In this document: positions 15,235-24,722 of the stretch, piece after piece
How positions within the stretch are numbered: position 1 is the first letter of the stretch
How the letters are laid out: each line of letters begins with the position of its first letter
Made by a program: the position numbers and the translations under genes
From: Ferruginibacter sp.
GTDB lineage: Bacteria; Bacteroidota; Bacteroidia; Chitinophagales; Chitinophagaceae
Reading direction: 5' to 3'
Length of the DNA stretch: 64,000 bases
NCBI GenBank assembly: GCA_017983695.1
Contig: JAGOAX010000013.1
Location: 62,001 to 126,000, forward strand
The notes under the pieces: model-generated
Database searches by the model: none
Told to the model about the DNA's origin: nothing
What the model saw: the letters and a program-made list of their open reading frames with translations, nothing else

Positions 15235-18210
15235 ATGAGACAATTTTACCAAAAATCACACCTGGTTTCCAACCCTATTTACAAACTGATTGTAACTGTT
15301 TTTTTATTTTTAGTAAGCTATACCTCAACGGCTCAATGTCCTCCTAATATAGATTTTGAAATGGGAGATTTTACGGGATGGCAATGCTGGGTAGGGTCGC
15401 ATTACCTTGTGGGAGCTAAAGATACCATTAATTTTGGAGCAACACCCGTTGCGCCGACACCCGGCAGGCATACCATGCTTGCTGCTAATCCTGGAAATGG
15501 CCTGGATCCATTCGGACTGTTTCCACAAAATTGCCCGAATGGCAGCGGTAATTCTATACTTTTGGGAAATACAACCGGAGGCCATGAAGCAGAAGGGGTT
15601 TCGTATGTTTTTACAATTCCTACGGGTCAGAATAAATTCAACATCACGTATAACTATGCTGTAGTTTTTCAGGGACCTAACCACGTTGCTGCAGAACAGC
15701 CAAGACTTGTAATTGAAGTGATGAATCTTACTGACAATATAAAATTGTCCTGTTCTTCTTTCGATTTCTACTATGACGTAAATAACCCACTTCCGGGTTT
15801 TAGGCCTGCAACAGTGAATAATACGGGTACAGCAGTATGGGTAAAAGAATGGGCTTCCAACTCTGTTGATCTAGATGGATTGGACGGGAAAACCATACAG
15901 GTCTTTTTTAAAACTGCCGACTGTATTTATACTGCACATTTTGGATATGCTTATGTAGATGTAAGTACACAATGCGGTAGTGCATTTACCGGTGCCACAT
16001 TTTGTCCAGATGATACGGCTGTTACAGTTGTGGCACCCTATGGTTACGACACCTATAACTGGTGGAATGGAATTCATACTACCCAATTAGGAACCGGTCA
16101 ATCCATAACATTAAATCCTCCGCCATTAGCAGGTGATTCACTGCTTATTGAAGTTACTCCGTTTAGCGGTTATGGGTGCCCCGCAACTTTTAAAGCCTAT
16201 CTTTTTGATACATTAACTATAACAGCCAATGCCGGCGTCGACAGGGAAACCTGCGATAATAATCCGGTACAATTAGGTTCAGCTCCGGTGCCGGGCAGGG
16301 TTTATAAATGGTCTCCGGCCACAGGGCTAAGTAATCCTGATATTGCAAACCCCATAGCCACACCATCTGTTACAACGCCTTATACACTTACCGTAACCAA
16401 TGGCGGAGGTGGATGTTTAACAATTGATAACGTTACTGTTAATGTAGATATCCTCAGCGATTCAATAGAACAAATCGGACCATCTTCCTATTGTACATCC
16501 AGCGGGCAATCGGTATCATTAAGAGTATTGCCGCATGATAATATTCAATGGTACCGTAATAGTGTGGCTATACCTGGTGCTAATGCCACACTATACAATG
16601 TTACGCAAACTGGAGCTTATTACGCTGTTGTAACCAGCTCGGCAGGTTGCAACAGAACTACGGCAGTAAAACAAATTGATATTTGGGAATCGCCGGTGGC
16701 AGGTTTTACCAGTAACACTGTAACACAATGCAGTAACGGTAACCAGTTTATATTTACTAATGCCAGCACTTTAACCACAGGCGTTTTACAATACAGCTGG
16801 AATTTTGGAGATGGAAATATTTCTACAGCAAGAGATGTTAACTACAGTTATGCAAAAGAAGGTAACTACACAGTAAAATTGCTGGTAACAGCACCGGGAG
16901 GTTGTGTGGACAGTACCAGTATTGATGTTGTTGTAAATCCAAGCCCGGTATCAGCTTTTGCAGTTGATGTGGCTGAACAGTGTTTTAAAAATAACTGGTT
17001 TGTATTTAATACAAAAAGTACGGTGCCTTCGGGTATATTGACCTATACCTGGGATTTTGGAGATGGTACATTTGATAACTCCAATGATATTGCACATAGA
17101 TACCTGTTGCCGGGTACTTATGTGGTAAAGCTTACCGCTATGGAAACTAATGGCGGTTGTACCGACGATAGTTCTTATACTGTTATAGTAAACCAAAGTC
17201 CGATAGCTGATTTTACAATTAATAATAATACACAGTGTTTTCCGGGACACCAGTTTTTATTAACAAACGGTACCACTATATTATCTGATACATTACTGTA
17301 TACCTGGACTATGGGTGATGGCGTAATTAATACCGCTAAAGACATTAATTACAGTTATGTAAAAGATGGCAGCTATACCATAAAATTAGTTGCAGCAACT
17401 CTTTTTGGTTGCCAGGATAGTATTGTTAGAAATGTAACGGTACACCCGACACCAAGAGCAGATTTTACCATCAGGCCGGTTTGTGAAAATTTACAGGTGC
17501 CAATAATCAACAGAACGTTTAATAATACACAATCAACAATAAATTATTTGTGGGATTTTGGTAACGGACATTTGGATAATGTTAAAAGCCCGGTGTACAG
17601 TTATGCTGTTGCCGGAACTTATGCTGTAAAATTAATTGTGAGTACGGTGCAATGTCCTGTATCTTTTGATACAGCAACACATACTGTTACTATTGACGCA
17701 GCTGCAAACGGAATTGTTTATGCAGATAAAGATGCTGCATTTAATTTTCCTGAACCTTTACAGGCAAGGGCAATTGGAACCAGTGTTATATGGACACCGG
17801 CTACCAATTTAGATAACCGCTTTAGTTTTACGCCGGTATTTAATGGCATTACTCCGCAATTATATACTATACAAATAAAAACTGCAACAGGTTGTTTAAC
17901 TACAGATACGCAATTGGTAAAAACACATAAAAAGATAGAGATTTATGTGCCCACAGGGTTTACACCAGGTGGCGATGGTATAAATGAAAGATTGCGTCCG
18001 GTATTAATTGGGTTTTCAAAAGTTAATTACTTTAGAATTTACAACCGCTGGGGTAAAATGCTGTTTAGTATGAACAGCGACCAACCGGGTTGGGATGGAA
18101 AAGTAGGAGGGCAGCCTGCAGAAATGCAAACGGTAGTGTGGATGATTGAAGCGGTGGATATAGATGGCAAAGTACACAACCGGCAGGGTACAACTGTTAT
18201 TATCCGGTAA
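15235..18210 (+). CDS. Large secreted PKD-domain protein with gliding-motility-type C-terminal domain
   Basis: 991 residues from the ATG at 15235, which gives a normal signal peptide (basic start, then LIVTVFLFLVSYTSTAQ); an in-frame ATG at 15169 would add 22 residues before it. Domain order: an N-terminal lectin-like region beginning NIDFEMGDFTGWQCWVG, a middle with Ig-like repeats, then four PKD repeats at roughly 490-825, each with a WxFGDG-type core (YSWNFGDG, YTWDFGDG, YTWTMGDG, YLWDFGNG), and a type B C-terminal domain from about residue 903 (FTPGGDGINERL, NRWGKMLF, GWDGKVGG, ending VIIR). T9SS would export it to the surface. Alone on its transcript, terminated at 18235. Binding partner unknown. 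Confidence 0.85.
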   Translation: MRQFYQKSHLVSNPIYKLIVTVFLFLVSYTSTAQCPPNIDFEMGDFTGWQCWVGSHYLVGAKDTINFGATPVAPTPGRHTMLAANPGNGLDPFGLFPQNCPNGSGNSILLGNTTGGHEAEGVSYVFTIPTGQNKFNITYNYAVVFQGPNHVAAEQPRLVIEVMNLTDNIKLSCSSFDFYYDVNNPLPGFRPATVNNTGTAVWVKEWASNSVDLDGLDGKTIQVFFKTADCIYTAHFGYAYVDVSTQCGSAFTGATFCPDDTAVTVVAPYGYDTYNWWNGIHTTQLGTGQSITLNPPPLAGDSLLIEVTPFSGYGCPATFKAYLFDTLTITANAGVDRETCDNNPVQLGSAPVPGRVYKWSPATGLSNPDIANPIATPSVTTPYTLTVTNGGGGCLTIDNVTVNVDILSDSIEQIGPSSYCTSSGQSVSLRVLPHDNIQWYRNSVAIPGANATLYNVTQTGAYYAVVTSSAGCNRTTAVKQIDIWESPVAGFTSNTVTQCSNGNQFIFTNASTLTTGVLQYSWNFGDGNISTARDVNYSYAKEGNYTVKLLVTAPGGCVDSTSIDVVVNPSPVSAFAVDVAEQCFKNNWFVFNTKSTVPSGILTYTWDFGDGTFDNSNDIAHRYLLPGTYVVKLTAMETNGGCTDDSSYTVIVNQSPIADFTINNNTQCFPGHQFLLTNGTTILSDTLLYTWTMGDGVINTAKDINYSYVKDGSYTIKLVAATLFGCQDSIVRNVTVHPTPRADFTIRPVCENLQVPIINRTFNNTQSTINYLWDFGNGHLDNVKSPVYSYAVAGTYAVKLIVSTVQCPVSFDTATHTVTIDAAANGIVYADKDAAFNFPEPLQARAIGTSVIWTPATNLDNRFSFTPVFNGITPQLYTIQIKTATGCLTTDTQLVKTHKKIEIYVPTGFTPGGDGINERLRPVLIGFSKVNYFRIYNRWGKMLFSMNSDQPGWDGKVGGQPAEMQTVVWMIEAVDIDGKVHNRQGTTVIIR

Positions 18211-18234
18211 TAATATTTTATAAAGATATCAACG

Positions 18235-18263
18235 AGGCACTGCTACATGCAGTGCCTTTTTTT
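18235..18263 (+). terminator. Rho-independent terminator after the PKD protein gene
   Basis: AGGCACTGC (18235-18243) pairs with GCAGTGCCT (18249-18257), loop TACAT, then a T run to 18263. It lies between convergent genes and mainly serves the + strand gene. Confidence 0.85.
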
Positions 18264-18272
18264 GTCTCATCA

Positions 18273-19037
18273 TTAAAAAAAAATATCATAACCAAACCGG
18301 ATAATAGTACCGGCAATAACCAGCAAAAAGAATACACGGATAAATTTGTTGCCTTTTAAAATGGCTAATCTTGAACCGATAAGCGACCCGGTGAAATTAA
18401 AAACTGCCATTGGGATGGCATACTGGTACAGGATATTTCCGCTACTGCTAAAAAATAATATAGAACCAAGATTGGTACTTACATTAACTAATTTTGAATG
18501 AGCGCTGGCTTTTAAAAAATCAAATCCCAAAACACTGATGAAGAAGAGTATCATAAAACTTCCGGCACCGGGGCCAATAAAGCCATCGTAAAATCCTATA
18601 AGTATTGCAAAGACAGCCGCATAAACAGTAGCTTTTTTTTTGTTGATTGTTTTTGTTGTTGCAATGCCAAAATCTTTTTTGGTATAAGTATAAATGGCAA
18701 CCAGTATCAACATGCCAAAAATAACAGGTTTCATAAAACTGTTGCTAATCATGCTTACTGTTTTAGATCCTGCATAAGCTGCCGCTAATGCAATGCCGCA
18801 CATCAATGCCATTAATTTCCATTGTATGTTTACTTTTAAACTGTATTGCAGTGCGGCAATGGAAGTGCCAAATATGGAAGGGATTTTTGTAGTGCCTAAA
18901 ACTGAGGCCAATGAATATTGCGGCAGTGTTACCAATGTTGCAGGGGTTTGTATCAGCCCACCGCCTCCAATGATCGAATCAATAAAACCGGCTGCAAATG
19001 CAGCGGCACAAAGTATTGTTATTTCCTGGCTAATCAC
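18273..19037 (-). CDS. Sulfite exporter TauE/SafE family membrane protein
   Basis: 254 residues with about eight membrane segments in two repeats. The first half has the family pattern AAAFAAGFIDSIIGGGGLIQTPATLV near residues 12-37; the second has YDGFIGPGAGSFMILFFISVLGFDFLKASAHSKLVNVSTNLGS, the second copy of the same motif. TauE/SafE proteins move sulfite, sulfonates or organic sulfur compounds across the inner membrane; the substrate here is not deducible. Its ATG overlaps the stop of the upstream yggS gene by 4 nt (19034-19037), so the two are translationally coupled. The pairing with a PLP-homeostasis gene is a context oddity rather than a known pathway. Confidence 0.88.
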   Translation of the reverse strand: MISQEITILCAAAFAAGFIDSIIGGGGLIQTPATLVTLPQYSLASVLGTTKIPSIFGTSIAALQYSLKVNIQWKLMALMCGIALAAAYAGSKTVSMISNSFMKPVIFGMLILVAIYTYTKKDFGIATTKTINKKKATVYAAVFAILIGFYDGFIGPGAGSFMILFFISVLGFDFLKASAHSKLVNVSTNLGSILFFSSSGNILYQYAIPMAVFNFTGSLIGSRLAILKGNKFIRVFFLLVIAGTIIRFGYDIFF

Positions 19038-19702
19038 TTGTTGTAATTTCTTTCGCCAAATAATAGACTGCCAATTCGCACCATATTGCTGCCTTCTTCC
19101 AGCGCAATTTTATAATCGCTGCTCATACCCATGCTTAAAGTTGTAAGTGGTAAGTTATAAGTTATAAGTTGAGCATTTTCGTCAAAGCATTTTTTCAACC
19201 CCTCAAATTCTTTTCTTATAACGCCTTCGTCGGTAGTAAAACTTGCCATACCCATCAGTCCAATAATCCGTGCGTTTTTCAATTCGTGTAATTCGTGTAA
19301 TTGTTTTAATTCGTGTGCCTCAAACCCAAACTTTGTTTCTTCCTTTGCAATATGTACCTGTAACAGGCAATCAATTACCCTGTTATTCTTTAAAGCCTGC
19401 TTATTTATCTCTTTCAATAAATTAAAACTATCAACTCCGTGAATTAAATGTACAAAGGGAGCGATGTATTTTACTTTATTACTTTGCAGGTGGCCAATAA
19501 AATGCCAGCGGATGTCTTTGGGCAGTTGCTCATGTTTTTCTACCAGTTCCTGCACATAATTTTCGCCAAAATCTCTTTGGCCTAAATCGTATAAGGCTTG
19601 TATATCCTCAATGGGTTTAGTTTTGCTTACAGCAACTAAAGCAACATTTTTATTATCCAGCTCAGTTTTTATTTGTTGGTATGCAGTAATAGTTACAGCC
19701 AT
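19034..19702 (-). CDS. YggS family pyridoxal phosphate homeostasis protein
   Basis: 222 residues, the usual size. It binds PLP without known catalysis and keeps vitamin B6 and amino-acid pools balanced. Signatures: VALVAVSKTKPIEDI with the PLP lysine, RDFGENYVQELVEKH, IRWHFIGHLQSNKVKYIAP, LQVHIAKEETKFGF, and LSMGMSSDYKIALEEGSNMVRIGSLLFGERNY at the end. Two internal stretches look like intergenic simple repeats read in frame: 19280-19315 (encoding HELKQLHELHELKN) and 19141-19173 (encoding QLITYNLPLTTL). Both fall where the family is variable, so the fold is probably intact. Overlaps the TauE gene by 4 nt and starts 1 nt upstream of the ABC permease stop. Confidence 0.9.
   Translation of the reverse strand: MAVTITAYQQIKTELDNKNVALVAVSKTKPIEDIQALYDLGQRDFGENYVQELVEKHEQLPKDIRWHFIGHLQSNKVKYIAPFVHLIHGVDSFNLLKEINKQALKNNRVIDCLLQVHIAKEETKFGFEAHELKQLHELHELKNARIIGLMGMASFTTDEGVIRKEFEGLKKCFDENAQLITYNLPLTTLSMGMSSDYKIALEEGSNMVRIGSLLFGERNYNK
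19141..19173. repeat. Simple AAGTTATAAGTT repeat inside yggS
   Basis: GTAAGTTATAAGTTATAAGTT-type sequence that looks like non-coding filler, yet it is read in frame in the yggS coding region. Confidence 0.5.
19280..19315. repeat. AATTCGTGTAATTCGTG repeat inside yggS
   Basis: Three AATTCGTG units in a 36-nt block within yggS, matching the intergenic repeat at 51024-51060 and the short copy near 9707-9720. Confidence 0.6.
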
Positions 19703-19703
19703 T

Positions 19704-21369
19704 TTAAAATGAAATTTTTAGCCAGTTTAAATTTTGAATTCTTTTTAATAAATAATAACAACCAAAAATGGAGACAGGCAGTAAACAGTAAGTTAACCAG
19801 GGAATAGTAATTATTAAAAAATGCAAACCTACAATTGCAGCAATTAGTAGTATTTGCAACATCGCCTGTACAAATTTGCCGCTTTGCTGTTTGGTGTTAA
19901 GCTGGCGGGAAAAGGGCAGGTAATGATCCTGTAAATTGACAATCAATAAAAGCAAAAAAATATTATTAAAAAAACCTAAAATAAAATCATTAATAATTGC
20001 ACTGCCCCATACATAAAATGATAAACAAAACATGAGCAGATAAATAAGTATAAAGAATTTGGCAAGTATGACTTTTAAAGTACCACTAATTAAATAACCT
20101 GGCTTTGCAATTGGAGTAGATTGGTAAATCCAGGAAGCCTGAAAATTTTCGTGAGTGGTAATTAAGGCAAAACTGCCGGTAAGAGAAAACATAGGCAAGT
20201 AAATAAAAAATAAAAACATTTTTGTTTCAGGTAAATTTTGCCATACAGCGGCTACGTTCTGCCCGCTTTTAAAAACAAAAATAAAAATAAATACCAGTAT
20301 GTAAGCAAGGCTGGGATAAAACTGCAATTTAAAATTTTTATCTCTTCCGGTTATTTTCCAAGCCATTTCAAAACTGCCGCTTTCAGTTTTTTTAGTGCAA
20401 ATAATTGAAGAAATTTTTTCGGATAAACTTTTCGATTGTTTAGTACTCAGACTAATCGTTTTTTTATTTTCAGCATCATTATTCAGTGCAGCTAATTTTT
20501 TTGCAAATGAAGGGGCAAGGTATTTTATCATCAGCCAAAAAGTAATTGCCGGTACAGCAATGGAGCAGAAAAGCATTAGTAAATGAAGGCTGTCAAAATT
20601 AAAATGATGTATTGCATCTAAACTCATCGCCATCCACACCGGGGGTAAAAAGTACGAATAGGTATGCAATTGAAATGATACTTCCAGTTGATTAAAATTT
20701 ATTAACCTTGGTATTATTTGAAATCCAACAGCAAAAAGTATAGTCATAAAAATTTGAAAATAACCAACAATATCTTTTACTCTCTGTTCATTGCTAAACT
20801 TTAGTATTAAGGCATATAAAAGATAAGTTATAAATACTGCAAATGCCACCGTTAATACTACTGTAATGATACTTCCTGAACCTGTTACCCCCCCCCCACT
20901 TTATAAAAATAAAAATTATTGGAAATGCAGCCATTGCAATAGTGAATTGTAAAAGGTACACCAGTATATGTACCAGCCTCGCTGCAAATAATGTTTTACT
21001 GTTTACAGGCTTGGGTAAAATAATCTGGTTGTCGGTTGTATCTAACAATACCGAACTGAAATCTGTAATCATCGTCATGCACATCATAAATAAAACATAA
21101 GCATGAATAAAAATCATACTTAAGATCAATGATTTAAATGCAAACACAATACTTCCAACAAATAATCCTAAAAGGGCATAAATAATCAGGGTAATTAACA
21201 GCGGGTTGCTGTTTTCTTTTTGCTGCCCTTGTTTCCAGTTCATATACACACGGCGGCGATCCATAAGTACTTTTGTTTCGGCAATTATTTTAAGCCGCTC
21301 AAAATCTACGCCTTGCTTTACTAAAATTTTTGAATAGAATAATATAAATCTTAGAATTACTTTGTCCAT
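19704..21369 (-). pseudogene. ABC transporter permease, coding frame broken at a run of ten G
   Basis: The N-terminal part (21369 to about 20897, frame ends at 20794) and the C-terminal part (in frame from about 20888 to 19704) are pieces of one membrane protein. The first ends its real homology at FPIIFIFIKWGG, immediately before ten C on the + strand (20888-20897); the other frame continues there with VTGSGSIITVVLTVAFAVF. Nine G instead of ten would give one uninterrupted 554-residue protein with about ten or more membrane segments. It starts 2 nt after the ATPase gene stop and is its natural partner in an export-type ABC system. Either a sequencing or assembly slip in the homopolymer, a slip-corrected or phase-variable gene, or a true frameshift. 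Substrate unknown. Confidence 0.75.
20888..20897. other. Homopolymer of ten C (ten G on the coding strand) at the frameshift
   Basis: Coding strand reads AAG TGG GGG GGG GGT AAC in the upstream frame and GTA ACA GGT in the downstream frame. One base fewer joins the two frames. Confidence 0.9.
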
Positions 21370-21371
21370 TA

Positions 21372-22145
21372 TTAACTTTTTAAGATTTCAATAAATTGGC
21401 CTGCGGTATTTAGATGATGCTCTGTTCCGCCCGTTAAGGAAGTAAAAATATTTTCCAATGAACCCAGATGTGCATTATTTTTTAGTGTTTCAAAACTACC
21501 ATCTGCAATTACTTCACCTTTGTCAATAATAATAATACGGTCGCTTATTTTTTCTACCACGTCCATAATATGCGAAGAATAAAAAATTGTTTTACCACTT
21601 TGTTTTAATTGCGACAGTATTTCTTTTACTAATATTACGGCATTGGCATCAAGGCCACTCAGTGGTTCATCTAAAAAAATTATTTCTGGGTTGTGTATTA
21701 AGCCGCTTATTAATAAAACTTTTTGTTTCATGCCTTTACTGTAACTATTCATACGGGTATTGGCTTTATCACTTAATTCAAAAAGGTGCAGCAGGTCCTT
21801 CGATTTTTTTTCTATTGCTGCATCTTCCATTTGGTAAAGTTTTCCCACAAAGCGTAAATATTCCATTGGTGTAAGTACATCATACAACGCAGCCTGCTCC
21901 GGTATATAGCCAATTTTTTGTTTGATCTCTATTGGGTTTTTTCTTACATCCATCCCCAATACTGAGACATCCCCATCAAAATCATCAATAATACCTGTCA
22001 ATATTTTTATAGTAGTACTTTTTCCTGCGCCATTAGGACCGATGTAACCCACTATTTGCCCTGCATCAATATTAAGATGAATGCCTTTTAAAACATAGCG
22101 GCTATTGTATTGTTTTTTTAAATATGCAATTTGAATAATACTCAT
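21372..22145 (-). CDS. ABC transporter ATP-binding protein
   Basis: 257 residues from the ATG at 22145; an upstream in-frame ATG at 22223 would add 26 residues unlike any ABC domain. It hydrolyses ATP to drive the membrane partner encoded 2 nt downstream. Walker A is GPNGAGKST (residues 36-44, Lys42), the Q-loop lies around GYIPEQAALYD, the signature is SYSKGMKQKV, Walker B is IIFLDEPLSGLD, and the switch histidine is in IFYSSHIMDVVEKISDRI. The pattern is that of the ABC-2/CcmA-type exporters with a separate permease. The fate of the whole transporter depends on the frameshift in the permease gene. Confidence 0.9.
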   Translation of the reverse strand: MSIIQIAYLKKQYNSRYVLKGIHLNIDAGQIVGYIGPNGAGKSTTIKILTGIIDDFDGDVSVLGMDVRKNPIEIKQKIGYIPEQAALYDVLTPMEYLRFVGKLYQMEDAAIEKKSKDLLHLFELSDKANTRMNSYSKGMKQKVLLISGLIHNPEIIFLDEPLSGLDANAVILVKEILSQLKQSGKTIFYSSHIMDVVEKISDRIIIIDKGEVIADGSFETLKNNAHLGSLENIFTSLTGGTEHHLNTAGQFIEILKS

Positions 22146-22279
22146 AATGATTCTTAAAAAGTGTAATGTAATATACTGCCAACTATCGGAATAAAAAATG
22201 TGCAAACGATAGTTCATTTGCACAAGTCAAGTATTTTATTCGCTATAATCTTCTTCCTTTCAGCTTCAGGGTATAGCGG

Positions 22280-23434
22280 TTATTTCAATATGCTCCTGCT
22301 GATCACAATCCTTTGCACTTCACTGGTTCCCTCATATATCTGTGTAATTTTTGCATCTCTCATCATACGTTCTACATGGTATTCTTTTACAAAACCATAA
22401 CCACCGTGTATTTGTACGGCTTCGGTTGCGGTCCACATAGCAGTTTCGCTGGCAAAAACTTTTGCCATGCTGCCACTAAGTGTGTAGTCAAGGTGCTGGT
22501 CTTTTTCCCATGCAGCTTTAAGGCAAAGCATTCTTGCACATTCAATTTTTGTAGCCATATCAGCCAATTTAAATTGTATGGCCTGGTGATGCATAATTTC
22601 TTTACCAAAAGCTTTCCGTTGTTTACTGTATGCAAGTGCCAGTTCATAAGCACCGCTTGCAATACCCAATGCCTGGGAGGCAATGCCAATTCTTCCGCCG
22701 GCCAAAGTTTTCATGGCAAACTTAAAACCAAAACCATCTTCGCCAATGCGGTTTTCTTTCGGCACTTTTACATCGTTGAATAAAATACTGTGTGTATCAC
22801 TTCCACGTATGCCGAGTTTATTTTCTTTGGCACCAACAACAACGCCGGGCAAGTTTTTTTCTATAATAAAAGCGTTAATGCCTCTGCTGCCTTTACTTAC
22901 ATCTGTTTGTGCAATTACCAAATATACCGAAGCGGAATTGCCATTGGTAATCCAGTTTTTTGTGCCGTTCAATAAATAATAATCGCCTTTATCTTCTGCA
23001 GTGGTTTGTTGCGATGTGGCATCACTTCCAGCCTCGGGTTCGCTTAATAAAAAAGCACCAATGTATAATTCACCATCTTTTTTACCTTGTGCCAGTGGGG
23101 TTAAATATTTTTTCTTTTGTTCTTCATTGCCATATTCCTGAAGGCCATAACAAACCAGGCTGTTGTTTACACTCATACAAACACTAACACTGGCATCTAC
23201 TTTACTAATTTCTTCCATAGCTAAAACATAGCTTACGGTATCCATTCCGCTGCCACCATATTCTGGTTTTACCATCATGCCCATAAATCCAAGTTCGGCC
23301 AGTTTTACAATCTGTTCTTTAGGAAATTTTTGCAACTCATCCCGTTCAATAACGCCGGGCAGGCAATCAGTTACTGCAAAATCTTTTGCAGCCTGTTTTA
23401 TCATCAGCTGTTCTTCTGTAAATTGAAAATCCAT
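22280..23434 (-). CDS. Acyl-CoA dehydrogenase
   Basis: 384 residues, the usual length. It oxidises acyl-CoA to trans-2-enoyl-CoA with FAD and passes electrons to electron-transfer flavoprotein, whose genes (etfB, etfA) are also in this window at 34-36 kb. Family signatures: MDFQFTEEQLMIKQAAKDFA at the start, AFLLSEPEAGSDATS and YLLNGTKNWITNGNSASVYLVIAQT in the middle, KLGIRGSDTHSILFNDVKVP, and the C-terminal MMRDAKITQIYEGTSEVQRIVISR, which holds the catalytic Glu region and FAD contact. Most like short-chain or branched-chain types, but the substrate length cannot be fixed from sequence. Transcribed alone; a TATTTTTG -7 box lies at 23461-23468. Confidence 0.9.
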   Translation of the reverse strand: MDFQFTEEQLMIKQAAKDFAVTDCLPGVIERDELQKFPKEQIVKLAELGFMGMMVKPEYGGSGMDTVSYVLAMEEISKVDASVSVCMSVNNSLVCYGLQEYGNEEQKKKYLTPLAQGKKDGELYIGAFLLSEPEAGSDATSQQTTAEDKGDYYLLNGTKNWITNGNSASVYLVIAQTDVSKGSRGINAFIIEKNLPGVVVGAKENKLGIRGSDTHSILFNDVKVPKENRIGEDGFGFKFAMKTLAGGRIGIASQALGIASGAYELALAYSKQRKAFGKEIMHHQAIQFKLADMATKIECARMLCLKAAWEKDQHLDYTLSGSMAKVFASETAMWTATEAVQIHGGYGFVKEYHVERMMRDAKITQIYEGTSEVQRIVISRSILK

Positions 23435-23460
23435 ATCAATCGTTTTAGTTAGTTTAGATA

Positions 23461-23468
23461 CAAAAATA
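23461..23468 (-). promoter_or_regulatory. Candidate -7 box for the acyl-CoA dehydrogenase gene
   Basis: On the minus strand the sequence reads TATTTTTG (TAnnTTTG), 27 nt upstream of the ATG at 23434. No clear -33 box was seen. Confidence 0.4.
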
Positions 23469-23689
23469 AGCTATGCAATCTACCAAAATATTGATTATTG
23501 AGGATATTTTTTGAAATATACATTTGTTCAATACTCAGCAATATTATGGCACTTTTTGTAAACATTCCAGCTGCCTTTCAGCCTTTATCAATAAGTAGCG
23601 ACTTTGGTAGCATTCTTGTGTAGTTTACAATATCAAATGAAGGCGTACAGCCATACTTACTTTTGTATCTTTACTGCCCAATTTTTTAA

Positions 23690-24679
23690 ATGGAAAAAGC
23701 TCAATATAATCTTAAAGTACAAAAAGTAGTTGCAGCAATTTCAATAGTGCTGTTTATTGTAAAAATTATTGCCTGGTACCTTACCAGCTCGGTGGCTATT
23801 TTAACTGATGCTTTAGAAAGTATTGTAAATGTTGTTGCCGGGTTAATAGGCGTGTACAGCCTTTATGTATCTGCTAAACCAAGGGATTATGATCATCCTT
23901 ATGGACATGGTAAAGCAGAATTTATTTCGGCTGCAATAGAGGGCACGTTAATAACAGTTGCCGGTTTTATTATTATTTATGAAGGTATCAACAACTTGTT
24001 GCATCCACATACTTTAAAAAAACTGGACTATGGGATTATTTTAATAGCAGCTACAGCAGTTGTAAATTATATTGCAGGAACCCTATGTATAAAGACCGGC
24101 AAAAAAAATAATTCACTTGCATTAGTAGCAAGTGGTAAACATTTACAATCCGATACCTGGAGTACAGTTGGTATTGTTGCCGGCCTTGTGTTGATGTTTT
24201 TTACAAAAATTTTCTGGATAGACAGTGTGATAGCCGTACTTTTTGCACTGATCATAATTTTTACAGGATATAAAATTGTACGTAGTTCTGTAGCCGGTAT
24301 TATGGATGAAGCCGACGAGGTAATATTAAAAAAATTGGTATCTCTTTTAAATACAAATCGTAAAGAAAACTGGATAGACCTGCATAACCTGCGGATAATA
24401 AAATATGGTGCAACACTTCATCTTGATTGTCACTTTACTGTACCCTGGTATTTGAATGTACATGAAGCACATTGTGAAGTTGATTCTTTATCGGCATTGG
24501 TAAAGGAAGAGTTTGGCGAGTCGGTTGAATTATTTGTACATTCAGACGGGTGCCTGGATTTTAGTTGCGCTATCTGTTTAAAACAGCAATGTACTGTACG
24601 TAAACATCCCTTTGATAAAAAGATTGAATGGACTTTAGGAAATATTTCAAGCAATAATAAGCACAAAGTAACTTCATAA
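23690..24679 (+). CDS. Cation diffusion facilitator family transporter
   Basis: 329 residues with six membrane segments in the first ~200. CDF proteins export divalent metals (Zn, Co, Fe or Mn) from the cytoplasm by proton exchange. Metal-site residues are visible: LTDALESIVNVVAG in helix 2 (Asp), HPYGHGKAEFISAAIEG in the loop after it, and GKHLQSDTWSTVGIVAG in helix 5 (His-x-x-x-Asp). The cytoplasmic C-terminal domain (LHLDCHFTVPWYLNVHEAHCEVDSL) is followed by a Cys-rich tail (DGCLDFSCAICLKQQCTVR) that could add a metal site. A TATCTTTA sequence at 23666-23673 may be the -7 box. Which metal is exported is not known. Confidence 0.9.
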   Translation: MEKAQYNLKVQKVVAAISIVLFIVKIIAWYLTSSVAILTDALESIVNVVAGLIGVYSLYVSAKPRDYDHPYGHGKAEFISAAIEGTLITVAGFIIIYEGINNLLHPHTLKKLDYGIILIAATAVVNYIAGTLCIKTGKKNNSLALVASGKHLQSDTWSTVGIVAGLVLMFFTKIFWIDSVIAVLFALIIIFTGYKIVRSSVAGIMDEADEVILKKLVSLLNTNRKENWIDLHNLRIIKYGATLHLDCHFTVPWYLNVHEAHCEVDSLSALVKEEFGESVELFVHSDGCLDFSCAICLKQQCTVRKHPFDKKIEWTLGNISSNNKHKVTS

Positions 24680-24709
24680 AAACTCCGGATAAGGATTTTT
24701 TTATGAAGT
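24671..24709. terminator. Bidirectional terminator between convergent genes
   Basis: ACTTCATAAAAA (24671-24682) pairs with TTTTTATGAAGT (24698-24709) around a 15-nt loop. The left arm includes the stop codon of the CDF gene, and the hairpin would also terminate the minus-strand gene ending at 24723. Confidence 0.65.
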
Positions 24710-24722
24710 ATAATCAGTTAGG

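Noticed and set aside
16700..17690. Tandem repeated segments in the PKD protein gene as DNA repeats
   Set aside because: The similarity is at the protein level (four PKD domains); the DNA copies have diverged and are not a separate repeat feature.
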